This document shows positions 46,741 through 55,933 of a stretch of DNA of 64,000 bases, in pieces. Positions within the stretch are counted from its first letter, which is position 1. Each line of letters begins with the position of its first letter. The position numbers were made by a program, and so were the translations under genes. A model generated the notes under the pieces. That model made no database searches. It was not told where the DNA came from and was given only the letters and a program-made list of their open reading frames with translations. The DNA comes from Xanthomonas melonis (lineage in GTDB: Bacteria > Pseudomonadota > Gammaproteobacteria > Xanthomonadales > Xanthomonadaceae), in NCBI RefSeq assembly GCF_020783655.1, contig NZ_JAJGQH010000011.1, positions 117,028 to 181,027 on the forward strand, read 5' to 3'.

Positions 46741-48678
46741 TCAGACCAACGGCGGTTCCTGCGCGGCGGCGCGGCGCAGTTCGGAGGCGCGCACCAGCAC
46801 CTTGGGCGGGTCGAGTTCTTCGGGGATGCAGAAGATGCCGGCGCGGCGCAGCGCCAGGCCGGAGCGCCGCAGCGAGGTCAGCGCCACCACCGGAATCGAC
46901 AACGCCATGCCGACGACCACCGGCGCCATCCAGGCGGCCAGCGACGGCGACACCAGATAGGCCAGCGTCCCCATGAACACGCCGAACAGGGTCAGCCCGC
47001 CGTAGCTGCGCAGCAGCGCCGGCCACGACAGCTTGCCGTCGTCGCGCACCTGCGCGTCCCAGCCCGAATCCTTGCCGGCCAGCACTTCGAACACGCCGCG
47101 CGACTGCAGGTACATCACCACCGGCGCCATCAGCGCAGCCAGCACGGTCTCCAGCAGGATGCTCAGTGCCGCACGGATGGCGCCGCCGCAGGCGCGCAGT
47201 TCGCGCGGATTGAGCAGCAGGGCGATGTAGCCGAGCAGCTTTGGCGCCAGGAGCACGAACATGGTGCAGATGAAGATCCAGATCGCATTGCCCTGGCTGC
47301 TGCCATGCCAGTAACGCGCGGGAGAAAACGGCAGGTCGCCGGCCAGATCGATACCGCCGCCGGCCAGCGGGATGCCGATGCCGATCAGCATCAGCAGGCC
47401 CCACATCGGCGCGGTGAAGTAATGCCCGATGCCGATCAGCATGTGCATGCGGCTGATCCAGTGCAGCCCCTTGGCGCTCACCACCTTGGCGTGCTGCAGG
47501 TTGCCCTGGCACCAGCGGCGGTCGCGGATCAGCAGGTCGGTCAGCGTGGGCGGGCCTTCCTCATAGCTGCCCTGCAGGTAGGGCACCATGTGCATGGCCC
47601 AGCCGCCGCGCCGCATCAGCGCCGCTTCCACGAAGTCGTGACTGAGCACATGCCCGCCGAACGGCTTGCGTCCGCGTAGCGACGGCAGGCCGGCGTGATC
47701 GGCGAAGGCCTGGGTGCGGATGATGGCGTTGTGGCCCCAGTAATTGCTCTCGGCGCCGTGCCACCAGGCCACGCCGAAGGCGATGATCGGCCCATACACG
47801 CGCCCGCCGAACTGCTGCATGCGGGCGAACAGGGTCTGCCCGTTGACCACCGCCGGCAGGGTCTGGATCAGGCCCACGTCCGGATTGCTTTCCATGCCGG
47901 CAACCAGCCGCACGATGGTGTCGCCGGTCATCACGCTGTCGGCGTCCAGGATCAGCATCTGCGGGTAGCTGCCGCCGAAACGGCGCACCCAGTCGGCCAC
48001 GTTGCCGGCCTTGCGCGCGGCATTGTCGGCGCGGCGGCGGTAGAAGATGCGCCCATGCCCGCCGACGCGGTCGCACAGCTCCTGGTAGACCAGCTCTTCG
48101 GCGCGGCCGATATGCTCGCGGGTGGTGTCGCTGAGTACGAAGAAGTCGAAGTGCTCCAGTTGCCCGGTCTCGGCCACCGATTCGTAGATGGCCTGCAGGC
48201 CGGCCAGCAGCCGGCGCGGGTCTTCGTTGTAGGTCGGCATCAGCAGCGCGGTACGCGAGCGCAGCGTGGGCAGCGGCTGTTCCGGGTCGATGCCGAGCTT
48301 GCGCCCGGCACGCGCCACCACGGTAACGAAACCGGCCACCGCGCTGGCGAAGGACATCGCGATCCAGGCGAACAGCAGCACGAACAGGCCGAGCAGGCAG
48401 CCCTCCAGCACGCTGACGCCATCGGGCCACAGCACGCTGAGCATCACCCACACCGCGACCGCGGTGGTGGCCAGGGTGCCGCCGATCAGATAGAAGCGGC
48501 GCAGGCCGATGCCGGGCGGCGAGGTCCGTTGATGCGGCACCTGCAAGCGACCCTCGCGCAGCGACTGTTCGGGCATCGCCAACGGCGCTTCCGGTGGCAG
48601 CGTGGGCTGGCCGGCATCCAGCGGGGAGACGCGAGGCACGTCGGTTGGTGCGGGGGAAAGGGTCACGGTACCGTCCAT
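46741..48678 (-). CDS. opgH: Glucan glucosyltransferase OpgH (HrpM)
   Basis: 645 residues. Inner-membrane family 2 glycosyltransferase making the backbone of osmoregulated periplasmic glucans from UDP-glucose. Two membrane segments (about 70-90 and 95-120), then the cytoplasmic catalytic domain with [17 protein letters not shown], the ALMRRGGW region and the RRWCQGN motif, followed by C-terminal membrane segments. In Xanthomonas this gene is also known as hrpM and is needed for disease symptoms. opgG is not next to it. The ATG at 48678 gives the family length; ATG at 48696 is an alternative. Confidence 0.95.
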   Translation of the reverse strand: MDGTVTLSPAPTDVPRVSPLDAGQPTLPPEAPLAMPEQSLREGRLQVPHQRTSPPGIGLRRFYLIGGTLATTAVAVWVMLSVLWPDGVSVLEGCLLGLFVLLFAWIAMSFASAVAGFVTVVARAGRKLGIDPEQPLPTLRSRTALLMPTYNEDPRRLLAGLQAIYESVAETGQLEHFDFFVLSDTTREHIGRAEELVYQELCDRVGGHGRIFYRRRADNAARKAGNVADWVRRFGGSYPQMLILDADSVMTGDTIVRLVAGMESNPDVGLIQTLPAVVNGQTLFARMQQFGGRVYGPIIAFGVAWWHGAESNYWGHNAIIRTQAFADHAGLPSLRGRKPFGGHVLSHDFVEAALMRRGGWAMHMVPYLQGSYEEGPPTLTDLLIRDRRWCQGNLQHAKVVSAKGLHWISRMHMLIGIGHYFTAPMWGLLMLIGIGIPLAGGGIDLAGDLPFSPARYWHGSSQGNAIWIFICTMFVLLAPKLLGYIALLLNPRELRACGGAIRAALSILLETVLAALMAPVVMYLQSRGVFEVLAGKDSGWDAQVRDDGKLSWPALLRSYGGLTLFGVFMGTLAYLVSPSLAAWMAPVVVGMALSIPVVALTSLRRSGLALRRAGIFCIPEELDPPKVLVRASELRRAAAQEPPLV

Positions 48679-49145
48679 CAGGGCTGCCCGTCGCATTGGC
48701 GCGAGAGTGTGGGCGGAAACGAAAGATGCCTGCCAGCGCTGCGACGCGGCGGCGCCACGCCTGCGGCGACAGCAACGGGGCCGGCGCGATGCGGACACGA
48801 CGCGGGATTGGCAGGTGTTGAACCACTCCGATGCACAAACTCTCCTGGCGGCGACGCGACGTCGCGGCTCATCCTAAAGAATCGACCGTTAAAGGAAGCG
48901 AAGGCCCTGCTGCAGTCGTTGCCCCTCCCGACAAGGACCGCGCGGCAGACTACGCCGTGACAACCGAACGCAACCCCAACAGATTGCAGGCTGCCACACG
49001 CGTTGTCACGGACCGCTGGCCGGGCTGTCGTGCGTAACGGGTGCAAGTGGTGTGCCATAAGGTGCATTCGGCTGCGTTGGTTTGTTAGGTCTTTTGATGC
49101 AGCCAAGGCTCGGAGCGACAGCCTGGCTGGTCGAGGGCGCGATGC

Positions 49146-49233
49146 CCTCACCGCTCGCGGGACACGCCGTTAACCCGTCCATGGGGGCTCGATGGCGGCA
49201 TCCATGCCGCCAACGGTCCCGCAATCGGTGAGG
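49146..49233 (-). repeat. Structured repeat, copy A
   Basis: Terminal arms CCTCACCGCTCGCGGGAC and GTCCCGCAATCGGTGAGG are inverted repeats matching at 16 of 18 bases. The centre holds a second palindrome around GGCGGCATCCATGCCGCC. Its reverse complement aligns with copy B over most of its length. Confidence 0.75.
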
Positions 49234-49342
49234 ACACCGCGCCAGCCAGTTGGCTGGTGGCTTCATTAAGAACGAAATCTGCGCACCAGACCGTTTGCTG
49301 GCTGTTTATTGCAGGCTCTGCACACCGACCAACTCCACTGGT

Positions 49343-49444
49343 CCTTGCCCGCTCACCGTCGCGGGACCTTACGCGGCATGGATGCCGCGTAAGAGCTTAC
49401 AAGGACGTACTTGCAGCGTGTCCCGCGATGGTGGGCGGGCAAGG
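49343..49444 (+). repeat. Structured repeat, copy B
   Basis: 25-base terminal arms (49343-49367 and 49420-49444, inner ends CGCGGGAC and GTCCCGCG) match at 23 of 25 positions. The centre holds the palindrome TTACGCGGCATGGATGC and its mirror. A transcript would fold into one long cloverleaf-like hairpin. No coding capacity. Confidence 0.8.
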
Positions 49445-49543
49445 GCCCTGCAGCAAACGCAAAGAAGCCAAGGGCGCGGTGCTCTGCGCAGCGAACACCG
49501 CAACGCGCGCCCGACAGTGGCGCAAAAACGTTGCCAGACGTTG

Positions 49544-51223
49544 TTACTTGCGCGCCGCCTCGCTGGCATCGCGGGTGGCGCGGAACTCCGAATCTTGGCT
49601 CCAGTTCGGCCACTGCTGCGAATCGGCCAGCTGGCGGCCCAGTGCGTACAGCACGCCCAGATCGCGCGCGGCACCGGCAAAGCTCCAGTCCGGCTTCCAC
49701 TCGTCGCCCTGCTGGTGATAGCGCTTGGCGGTGTAGTCGTCGGCCGCGGCCTTGCCGGCGGCCACGCCGCCCACTTCCCAGTCCTGTCCGGCCGCATACG
49801 ACAGCGCCGGCACGCCACGCTTGGCGAAGGAGAAATGATCGGAACGGAAGAAGTAGCCGGCCTGCGGCTTGGGATCGGGCGTGTAGCGCAGCTTTGATTG
49901 CGCGGCCACGGTCTTGAGCTGGTCGAGCAGTTCGAGCTTGGCGGTGCCGTAGATGCCGAAGTCGCGCGAGGGCACGAACGGATTCATGCCGTCCATGTTG
50001 ATCACCGCCACCGTGGTGTCCAGCGGATACAGCGGCTTGGAGGCGTAGAACTCCGAACCCAGCAAACCTTTCTCTTCGGCGGTCACCGCCAGGAACACCA
50101 CCGAGCGCTCCGGCCTGGGCGCCTTGGCGAAGCCGCGCGCCAGCTCCAGCAATGCGGCCGTGCCGCTGGCGTTGTCCAGCGCGCCGTTGAAGATGGTGTC
50201 GCCACGCGCATCCGGCTTGCCCACGCCGATGTGGTCCCAGTGCGCGCTGTAGATCAGCGTCTGGTTCGGGCGTTTGCTGCCTTCCAGCCGCGCCACCACG
50301 TTGTGCGAGGTGATCACGTCGGAGGCGACCTGATAGCTGGCGCTCAACCGCTGGCCCTCGAGTTCGACCGGCCTGAACGCGCGCGTCTGCGCCTGCTTAT
50401 TCAAGGTGTCGAAATCCAGCCCGGCGCGTTTGAACAGATCGGCGGCCAGATCGCGCTGGATCCAGCCCTCCACCGTGGGATGCGCGCTGCGCGGGTTGTC
50501 GCGCACCACGTCGAACATGGTGTTGGTATTGGAGCTGGCCACGGTGTCCCAGCCGTAGGAGGCCGGCGCGGTTTCATGCACTACCAGCACGCCAAGCGCA
50601 CCCTGGCGCGCGCCTTCTTCGTACTTGTAGGTCCAACGGCCGTAGTAGGTCATGCCGGCGCCGTCGAAGGCGCCCTTGCCGGTTTCGAAGTCCGGGTCGT
50701 TGATCAGCACCACCGCGATCTTGCCCTTCAGGTCCACGCCCTTGAAGTCGTCCCAGTCGCGCTCGGGCGCCTTGACGCCGTAGCCGACGAACACCAGCGG
50801 CGCGTTGGCGATCTCCACCTTGGACGAGCCATCGAGCGCGGCGCGGATGGCGATCTGCTTGCCCTGGGTCAGCGGCTGCGACTTGCCGGCATCGGCCAGC
50901 GCGATGGTCGGCGTACCGACGATATCGGCGCGCCGCAGCGGCACCGCCTGGGTCCACAGGCGCTTGCCATCCTTCAGGTCGCCGCCAGGCTGCAGGCCGG
51001 CGGCGGCGAACTGCTGGCTCAGGTAGGCCACGGTCTTGTCTTCGCCTGCGGTGGCAGGGCCTCGGCCCTCATAGGCGTCCGAAGCCAGCTCCTTGACGTC
51101 GCGCGAGATGCGCGCACCGTCGAACGTCGGCGTCTGCGCCATCACCACGGTCGAGATCGCCGTCGCCAGCAGCCCCACCGCACCTCGCTTCATCAGCGCA
51201 CGCTTGATCACAACTCGCTTCAC
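49544..51223 (-). CDS. Exported M28 zinc peptidase with PA domain
   Basis: 559 residues. Signal peptide about 1-29 (VVMAQT). A protease-associated insert (about 130-260) precedes the zinc domain, whose ligands are seen in SAHWDHIG (His, Asp), GALDNASGTAALLE (Asp), TAEEKGLLGSE (Glu pair), INMDGMN (Asp) and RSDHFSFAK (His). M28 family aminopeptidases of this layout remove N-terminal residues from peptides outside the cytoplasm. Single gene. Its transcript would run into the structured repeats. Confidence 0.94.
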   Translation of the reverse strand: MKRVVIKRALMKRGAVGLLATAISTVVMAQTPTFDGARISRDVKELASDAYEGRGPATAGEDKTVAYLSQQFAAAGLQPGGDLKDGKRLWTQAVPLRRADIVGTPTIALADAGKSQPLTQGKQIAIRAALDGSSKVEIANAPLVFVGYGVKAPERDWDDFKGVDLKGKIAVVLINDPDFETGKGAFDGAGMTYYGRWTYKYEEGARQGALGVLVVHETAPASYGWDTVASSNTNTMFDVVRDNPRSAHPTVEGWIQRDLAADLFKRAGLDFDTLNKQAQTRAFRPVELEGQRLSASYQVASDVITSHNVVARLEGSKRPNQTLIYSAHWDHIGVGKPDARGDTIFNGALDNASGTAALLELARGFAKAPRPERSVVFLAVTAEEKGLLGSEFYASKPLYPLDTTVAVINMDGMNPFVPSRDFGIYGTAKLELLDQLKTVAAQSKLRYTPDPKPQAGYFFRSDHFSFAKRGVPALSYAAGQDWEVGGVAAGKAAADDYTAKRYHQQGDEWKPDWSFAGAARDLGVLYALGRQLADSQQWPNWSQDSEFRATRDASEAARK

Positions 51224-51463
51224 CGCAACCCCCAGGGTCGTCCGAACAGCCCCCGAGTGTAGCCACTGCCGCCGGGACCTGCTGACGCTAAGGCGCGGAC
51301 GCGGGCTGCGGACACCGTTCGCTGCGACGCGGGCTGGCCGGCGGCGCGTTGCCCGCAGCGCGCAGGCCAGCGCGCAGGCAGGAAGAACACTTTGTGCCCG
51401 GCGATTTTGCGAGGCGGAACACGGGCGCGACGGCCGGGCCGCACACTCGCCCGATCGCCGTGC

Positions 51464-52444
51464 TCAGAACAGATCGACGCTGCCCACCTGCTGAGGCTGC
51501 TGCTGCAGCTGCCCGCTGGCGATCAGTTCGGCATACACCGCGGCGCGGTTGCGGCCGTGCTGCTTGGCCCAGTACAGCGCCTTATCGGCTTCGTCGAGCA
51601 TCTGGCTGATCAACCGACCGTGGGTCAGTTCCACGATGCCGGCACTGAGGGTGACCTGACCCACCTGCGGGAAATCATGCCCGGCCACCGCCGTACGGAA
51701 GCGTTCGAACAGGCCGACGGCGATATCGCGATCCACGCCGCGCAGCACGATCACGAATTCCTCGCCGCCGAAACGGAACAGCAGGTCGTCCTGACGGAAC
51801 GCGCGCTGCATCAGCTGCGCCACCAGCAGCAGCACCTCGTCGCCATACAGGTGCCCGAAGGTGTCGTTGACGCGTTTGAAGTGATCGATGTCCACGATCC
51901 CCAGCCACACGCCCTGGCTCTCCGCCGCCGCAGGGTCGCCACCGAACAGCCGCAGAATCACATCGTCGAAGGTCTTGCGGTTACGCAGGCCGGTCAACGC
52001 ATCGCGCTGGGCATCGTCGAGCAGGCTGCGGTAATTCTGGAAGAATCGCGCAAAGCCCTGCAGCATCGCCTGCTCGGCCGCTCCGGGCGCACGTGCCCCG
52101 CCCACCCGCAGGCAGGTGCGGATGCCGCGCGTCTCCATCATCGGGTAGACCAGCAGGGCGCGCCCGTCCTGGTGCAGCTGCAGCACCTCGCCCGGACCGT
52201 GCAGCTCGGCCAGTTGTGCGCGCATCTGCGCATCGTGCAGCTCGGCCACGGTCAACGACAGGCGCCCGTCCTCGCGCAGCCGGCTTTCGGCCATGGTGCG
52301 GCCGTCCGGGGCGATGCGCAGCAGCGACAGCTCTTCGGCGGCGCAGACCTCGCGCATGGTACGCAGCAGGCTCAGATCGAGCAGCTCCGCATCGCGGATG
52401 GCGCTCATGTCCACCATGCGTTCGAGCAACGGCGACACGCTCAT
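51464..52444 (-). CDS. Soluble diguanylate cyclase with N-terminal GAF-like domain
   Basis: 326 residues from the ATG at 52444, which has GGAAG upstream; an in-frame ATG at 52465 has no ribosome site. No membrane segment. The N-terminal GAF-like region covers about 5-145, and the GGDEF domain about 150-310 with DIDHFKRVNDTFGH and the active motif GGEEF (RFGGEEFVIV), ending ADKALYWAKQHGRN. c-di-GMP synthesis is expected. Signal unknown. Confidence 0.92.
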   Translation of the reverse strand: MSVSPLLERMVDMSAIRDAELLDLSLLRTMREVCAAEELSLLRIAPDGRTMAESRLREDGRLSLTVAELHDAQMRAQLAELHGPGEVLQLHQDGRALLVYPMMETRGIRTCLRVGGARAPGAAEQAMLQGFARFFQNYRSLLDDAQRDALTGLRNRKTFDDVILRLFGGDPAAAESQGVWLGIVDIDHFKRVNDTFGHLYGDEVLLLVAQLMQRAFRQDDLLFRFGGEEFVIVLRGVDRDIAVGLFERFRTAVAGHDFPQVGQVTLSAGIVELTHGRLISQMLDEADKALYWAKQHGRNRAAVYAELIASGQLQQQPQQVGSVDLF

Positions 52445-52670
52445 CGGCGCTTCCGTATGACGCATGCGGGCCGGCCGCCGGAGAGGCGGCCTGCGGGCAG
52501 ACAACTGGGACGGCAACGCAAAGGCTTCACGACGGCGACCGGCAATCAGGTTGCCGGTTCATCGGCGCTGCGGCCGCAAACTTGAGACCGCTCGCTGCCC
52601 CGCGCCCGGCACGGGGCAGGCCTGGTGCGGCCGGCGGGCCCGCGCCCGATGGCCGTCCCGGCCACGGGGT

Positions 52671-54158
52671 TCAGGGCAATGCGGACTCCAGGGCATCTTC
52701 GCCCAGCGCGTGCCGTTGCATCAGCCGCCGGCTGCCGGCATTCAGGCCGCGCACCTGCACCTGCAACTCGTGATGGCGCAGCCGCTGCACCACCTTGTCC
52801 AGCGCCGCCACGGCGGTGATGTCCCAGAAATGTGCACGGCTGACATCGATCACCACGCTGCGGCCGGGGACCTCGCGCGCATCGAACGCGTCGATGAACA
52901 CATCGGCCGAGGCGAAGAACACCTGTCCGCGCACGCGGTAGGTGCGCACGCCGTCTGCGCCATCGACATGCGCGATCTGCAGCAGCCCGGCCACCTTGAA
53001 GGTGAAGAACACCCCGCTCAGCACCACGCCCACCGCGACCCCGGCCGCCAGGTTGTGCGTTGCCAGCGTCACCGCCACGGTGGCCAGCATCACCACGCTG
53101 GAGGTGCGCGGATGGGTGACCACGGTCCGCAACGAGCGCCAATCGAAGGTCTCCACCGACACCATCACCATGATGGCCACCAGCGCCACCACCGGGACCT
53201 GCGACACCCAGGGCTTGAGCAACACCATCAGCACCAGCAGGAACACGCCGGCGAACAGGGTCGACAGCCGGCCGCGGCCGCCATACTTCACGTTGCCCAC
53301 GGTCTGCCCGATCATGCCGCACCCGGCGATGCCGCCGAACAGGCTGGCTGCCGCGTTGGCGATGCCCAGCCCGGTGCACTCGCGGTTCTTGTCGCTGGGA
53401 GTGTCGGTGAGCTCGTCGACCACGCGTGCGGTCATCAACGATTCGAGCAGGCCGACCATGGCGATGGCCAGCGCCGGCAACGCGATGATGCGCAGGGTCT
53501 CCAGCGTCATCGGCACCGCCGGCCAGTGCAGCACCGGCAGCGCGTTGGGCAGTCTGCCCAGATCGGCCACGGTCTTCAGCGGTAGCTGCAGCGCACTGCC
53601 GGCCACGGTCAGCAGCAGGATGCACAGCAACGGCGAGGGAATCGCCGCCAGCCCCGGGATGCGCAGGCGCGGCAGCCCGTAGATGATCGCCAGGCCCACC
53701 CCCAGCATGGCCCAGGTGGCCAGGTTGGCGCCCAGCAGATGCGGCAGCTGCGCGGCGAAGATCAGCACCGCCAAGGCGTTGACGAAGCCGGTGCGCACCG
53801 AGCTGCTGACGAACCGCATCAGCACGCCCAGCCGCAACAGCCCGAACAGGATCTGCACGGCACCGGCCAGCAACCCGGCGGCCAGCAGGTACGGCAAGCC
53901 GTGCGCTGCGACCAGGGGCGCGGCCACCAGGGCCACCGAACCGGCGGCCGCCGAAATCATGGCCGGCCGCCCACCGCAGAAGGCGATGACGATGCCGATC
54001 ACGAAGGATGCGAACAGTCCCACCTGCGGGTCCACGCCCGCCACGAAGGCGAATGCGATCACTTCGGGAATCAGGGCGAACGTGGCGACCGCGCCGGCCA
54101 TCACTTCGCGCGCGGGCGACGCGCGCCATTGCGCCAGTTCGGCGCGCAACAGGGACAT
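52671..54158 (-). CDS. SulP-family anion transporter with STAS domain
   Basis: 495 residues. About 10-12 membrane segments and a C-terminal STAS domain (about 395-490: RVRGQVFFASADVFIDAF, VVIDVSRAHFWDITAVAALDKVV). SulP proteins move sulfate, bicarbonate or dicarboxylates; the substrate is not evident. It is slightly short for a SulP protein. Divergent from the cellulase gene across 200 bp. Confidence 0.92.
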   Translation of the reverse strand: MSLLRAELAQWRASPAREVMAGAVATFALIPEVIAFAFVAGVDPQVGLFASFVIGIVIAFCGGRPAMISAAAGSVALVAAPLVAAHGLPYLLAAGLLAGAVQILFGLLRLGVLMRFVSSSVRTGFVNALAVLIFAAQLPHLLGANLATWAMLGVGLAIIYGLPRLRIPGLAAIPSPLLCILLLTVAGSALQLPLKTVADLGRLPNALPVLHWPAVPMTLETLRIIALPALAIAMVGLLESLMTARVVDELTDTPSDKNRECTGLGIANAAASLFGGIAGCGMIGQTVGNVKYGGRGRLSTLFAGVFLLVLMVLLKPWVSQVPVVALVAIMVMVSVETFDWRSLRTVVTHPRTSSVVMLATVAVTLATHNLAAGVAVGVVLSGVFFTFKVAGLLQIAHVDGADGVRTYRVRGQVFFASADVFIDAFDAREVPGRSVVIDVSRAHFWDITAVAALDKVVQRLRHHELQVQVRGLNAGSRRLMQRHALGEDALESALP

Positions 54159-54238
54159 TTATGGACACTCCAGGGACAAAAAGGACAGCAAGTGGCCATC
54201 CGTTACGCAAATAGTGTGGTGCAAACGAACGCTTCGGG

Positions 54239-54254
54239 TGTGACTGGTGCGGCA
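54239..54254 (+). promoter_or_regulatory. Possible Clp (CRP-like) half-site upstream of the cellulase gene
   Basis: TGTGACTGGTGCGGCA: a perfect left half of TGTGA-N6-TCACA with a poor right half, about 110 bp before the cellulase ATG. Clp is known to activate engXCA directly in X. campestris, so the position is suggestive only. Confidence 0.35.
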
Positions 54255-54359
54255 ATGCATTCTTTTGTGGAAGCGATCACGTCCCGTTCTGAGGCCTGGG
54301 ACCAAGATGCCCCCCTCACCGGGCTCGGGTGTCGAGCTCGGTCATCCAGGGAGATCCTC

Positions 54360-55835
54360 ATGTCCATCTTCAGGACCGCAAGTACCCTTGCGCTGGCCAC
54401 CGCGCTGGCCTTGGCCGCCGCACCGGCGCACAGCTATTCCATCAGCAACAACCGCGTCGTCGACGACAGCGGCAAGGTCGTGCAGCTCAAGGGCGTCAAC
54501 GTGTTCGGCTTCGAGACCGGCAACCATGTCATGCACGGTCTGTGGGCACGCAACTGGAAAGACATGATCAACCAGATGCAGGGCCTGGGCTTCAACGCCG
54601 TGCGCCTGCCGTTCTGCCCGGCCACGCTGCGCAGCACCACCATGCCGACCAGCATCGACTACAGCCGCAACGCCGACCTGCAGGGCCTGACCTCGCTGCA
54701 GATCCTGGACAAGGTGATCAACGAGTTCAATGCGCGCGGCATGTATGTGCTGCTGGATCACCACACTCCCGACTGCGCGGCCATCTCCGAACTCTGGTAC
54801 ACCGGCTCCTACTCCGAAGCGCAGTGGCTGACCGACCTGCGTTTCGTGGCCAACCGCTACAAGAACGTGCCGTACGTGATCGGCGTGGACCTGAAGAACG
54901 AACCGCATGGCGCCGCGACCTGGGGCACCGGCAACGCCGCCACCGATTGGAACAAGGCCGCCGAACGCGCCTCGGCCGCGGTGCTGGCAGTGGCGCCGAA
55001 GTGGATCATTGCGGTGGAAGGCATCGGCGACAACCCGGTGTGCTCGATCAACGGCGGCATCTTCTGGGGCGGCAACCTGCAGCCGCTGGCCTGCACCCCG
55101 CTGAACATCCCCGCCAACCGCCTGCTGCTGGCGCCGCATGTCTACGGCCCGGACGTGTACGTGCAGTCGTATTTCAACGACAGCAACTTCCCCAACAACA
55201 TGCCGGCCATCTGGGACCGCCACTTCGGCCAGTTCATCGGCAAGTACGCCCTGTTGTTGGGCGAGTTCGGCGGCAAGTACGGCGAAGGCGATGCGCGCGA
55301 CAAGACCTGGCAGGACGCGCTGGTGCGCTACCTGCGCAGCAAGGGAATCAACGAGGGCTTCTACTGGTCCTGGAATCCAAACAGCGGCGACACCGGCGGC
55401 ATCCTGCGCGACGACTGGACCACGGTCCGCCAGGACAAGATGACGCTGCTGCGCACCCTGTGGGGCACTGCAGGCGGCACGACGCCGACGCCGACTCCAA
55501 CGCCCACTCCGACACCCACTCCCACTCCCACGCCCACTCCCACACCCACACCGACGCCGACTCCGACTCCGACGCCGGGAACCGGCAGCTTCAGCACCAG
55601 GGTGATCGTGGACAGCAGCTGGGCCGGCGGATCGTGCAGCCGCGTGCAGGTCACCAATACCGGCACCGCCAGCGGCGCCTGGACCGTTTCGGTGCCCGTG
55701 ACAGGCAGGGTCAACAATGCCTGGAACGCGACCTGGTCGCAGAGCGGCAGCACGCTCAAGGCCAGCGGCGTGGACTTCAACCGCACGCTGGCGGCCGGTG
55801 CGACCGCCGAATTCGGCTTCTGCGCGGCGAGCTGA
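54360..55835 (+). CDS. engXCA: Secreted endoglucanase GH5-linker-CBM2 (EngXCA-like)
   Basis: 491 residues. Cuts internal beta-1,4 bonds of cellulose. Signal peptide about 1-25 (APAHS), GH5 domain to about 370 with the acid Glu181 in LKNEPHG and nucleophile Glu302 in [10 protein letters not shown], a threonine-proline linker (about 375-404), and a family 2 cellulose-binding module (about 407-491, SWAGGSC to EFGFCAAS). The module is shorter at its C-terminus than many CBM2 domains, as remembered also for EngXCA of X. campestris. Exported to the medium probably by the type II system. GGGAG precedes the ATG. Confidence 0.96.
   Translation: MSIFRTASTLALATALALAAAPAHSYSISNNRVVDDSGKVVQLKGVNVFGFETGNHVMHGLWARNWKDMINQMQGLGFNAVRLPFCPATLRSTTMPTSIDYSRNADLQGLTSLQILDKVINEFNARGMYVLLDHHTPDCAAISELWYTGSYSEAQWLTDLRFVANRYKNVPYVIGVDLKNEPHGAATWGTGNAATDWNKAAERASAAVLAVAPKWIIAVEGIGDNPVCSINGGIFWGGNLQPLACTPLNIPANRLLLAPHVYGPDVYVQSYFNDSNFPNNMPAIWDRHFGQFIGKYALLLGEFGGKYGEGDARDKTWQDALVRYLRSKGINEGFYWSWNPNSGDTGGILRDDWTTVRQDKMTLLRTLWGTAGGTTPTPTPTPTPTPTPTPTPTPTPTPTPTPTPTPGTGSFSTRVIVDSSWAGGSCSRVQVTNTGTASGAWTVSVPVTGRVNNAWNATWSQSGSTLKASGVDFNRTLAAGATAEFGFCAAS
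55477..55580 (+). repeat. Thr-Pro codon repeat of the cellulase linker
   Basis: About 15 consecutive Thr-Pro dipeptides from mixed ACN-CCN codons. A low-complexity tract of this kind changes length easily between strains. Confidence 0.9.
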
Positions 55836-55866
55836 TCATCGTACTGGCGGGTACGCCCGCCATGCC

Positions 55867-55896
55867 GCATGAGGCGATCGGCCGATCGCCTCATGC
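55867..55896. terminator. Perfect 30-bp palindrome between convergent genes
   Basis: GCATGAGGCGATCGG and its exact reverse complement, directly joined. It lies 31 bp after the cellulase stop and 37 bp from the stop of the convergent PAS/GGDEF gene. No U-run follows on either strand, so it may be a bidirectional transcript end or a mRNA-stabilising hairpin. Confidence 0.5.
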
Positions 55897-55933
55897 AACC
55901 GGGTAACGCCGTGGGCCGCCGCCCGGCGTCCCG

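Larger units (their letters stand above)
48679..49543. other. 865-bp intergenic region with two inverted structured elements
   Basis: No convincing gene. The part next to opgH should contain its promoter. The half next to the M28 peptidase gene holds two related palindromic elements in inverted orientation (49146-49233 and 49343-49444). The remainder (about 48.9-49.1 kb) shows nothing recognisable. Confidence 0.7.
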
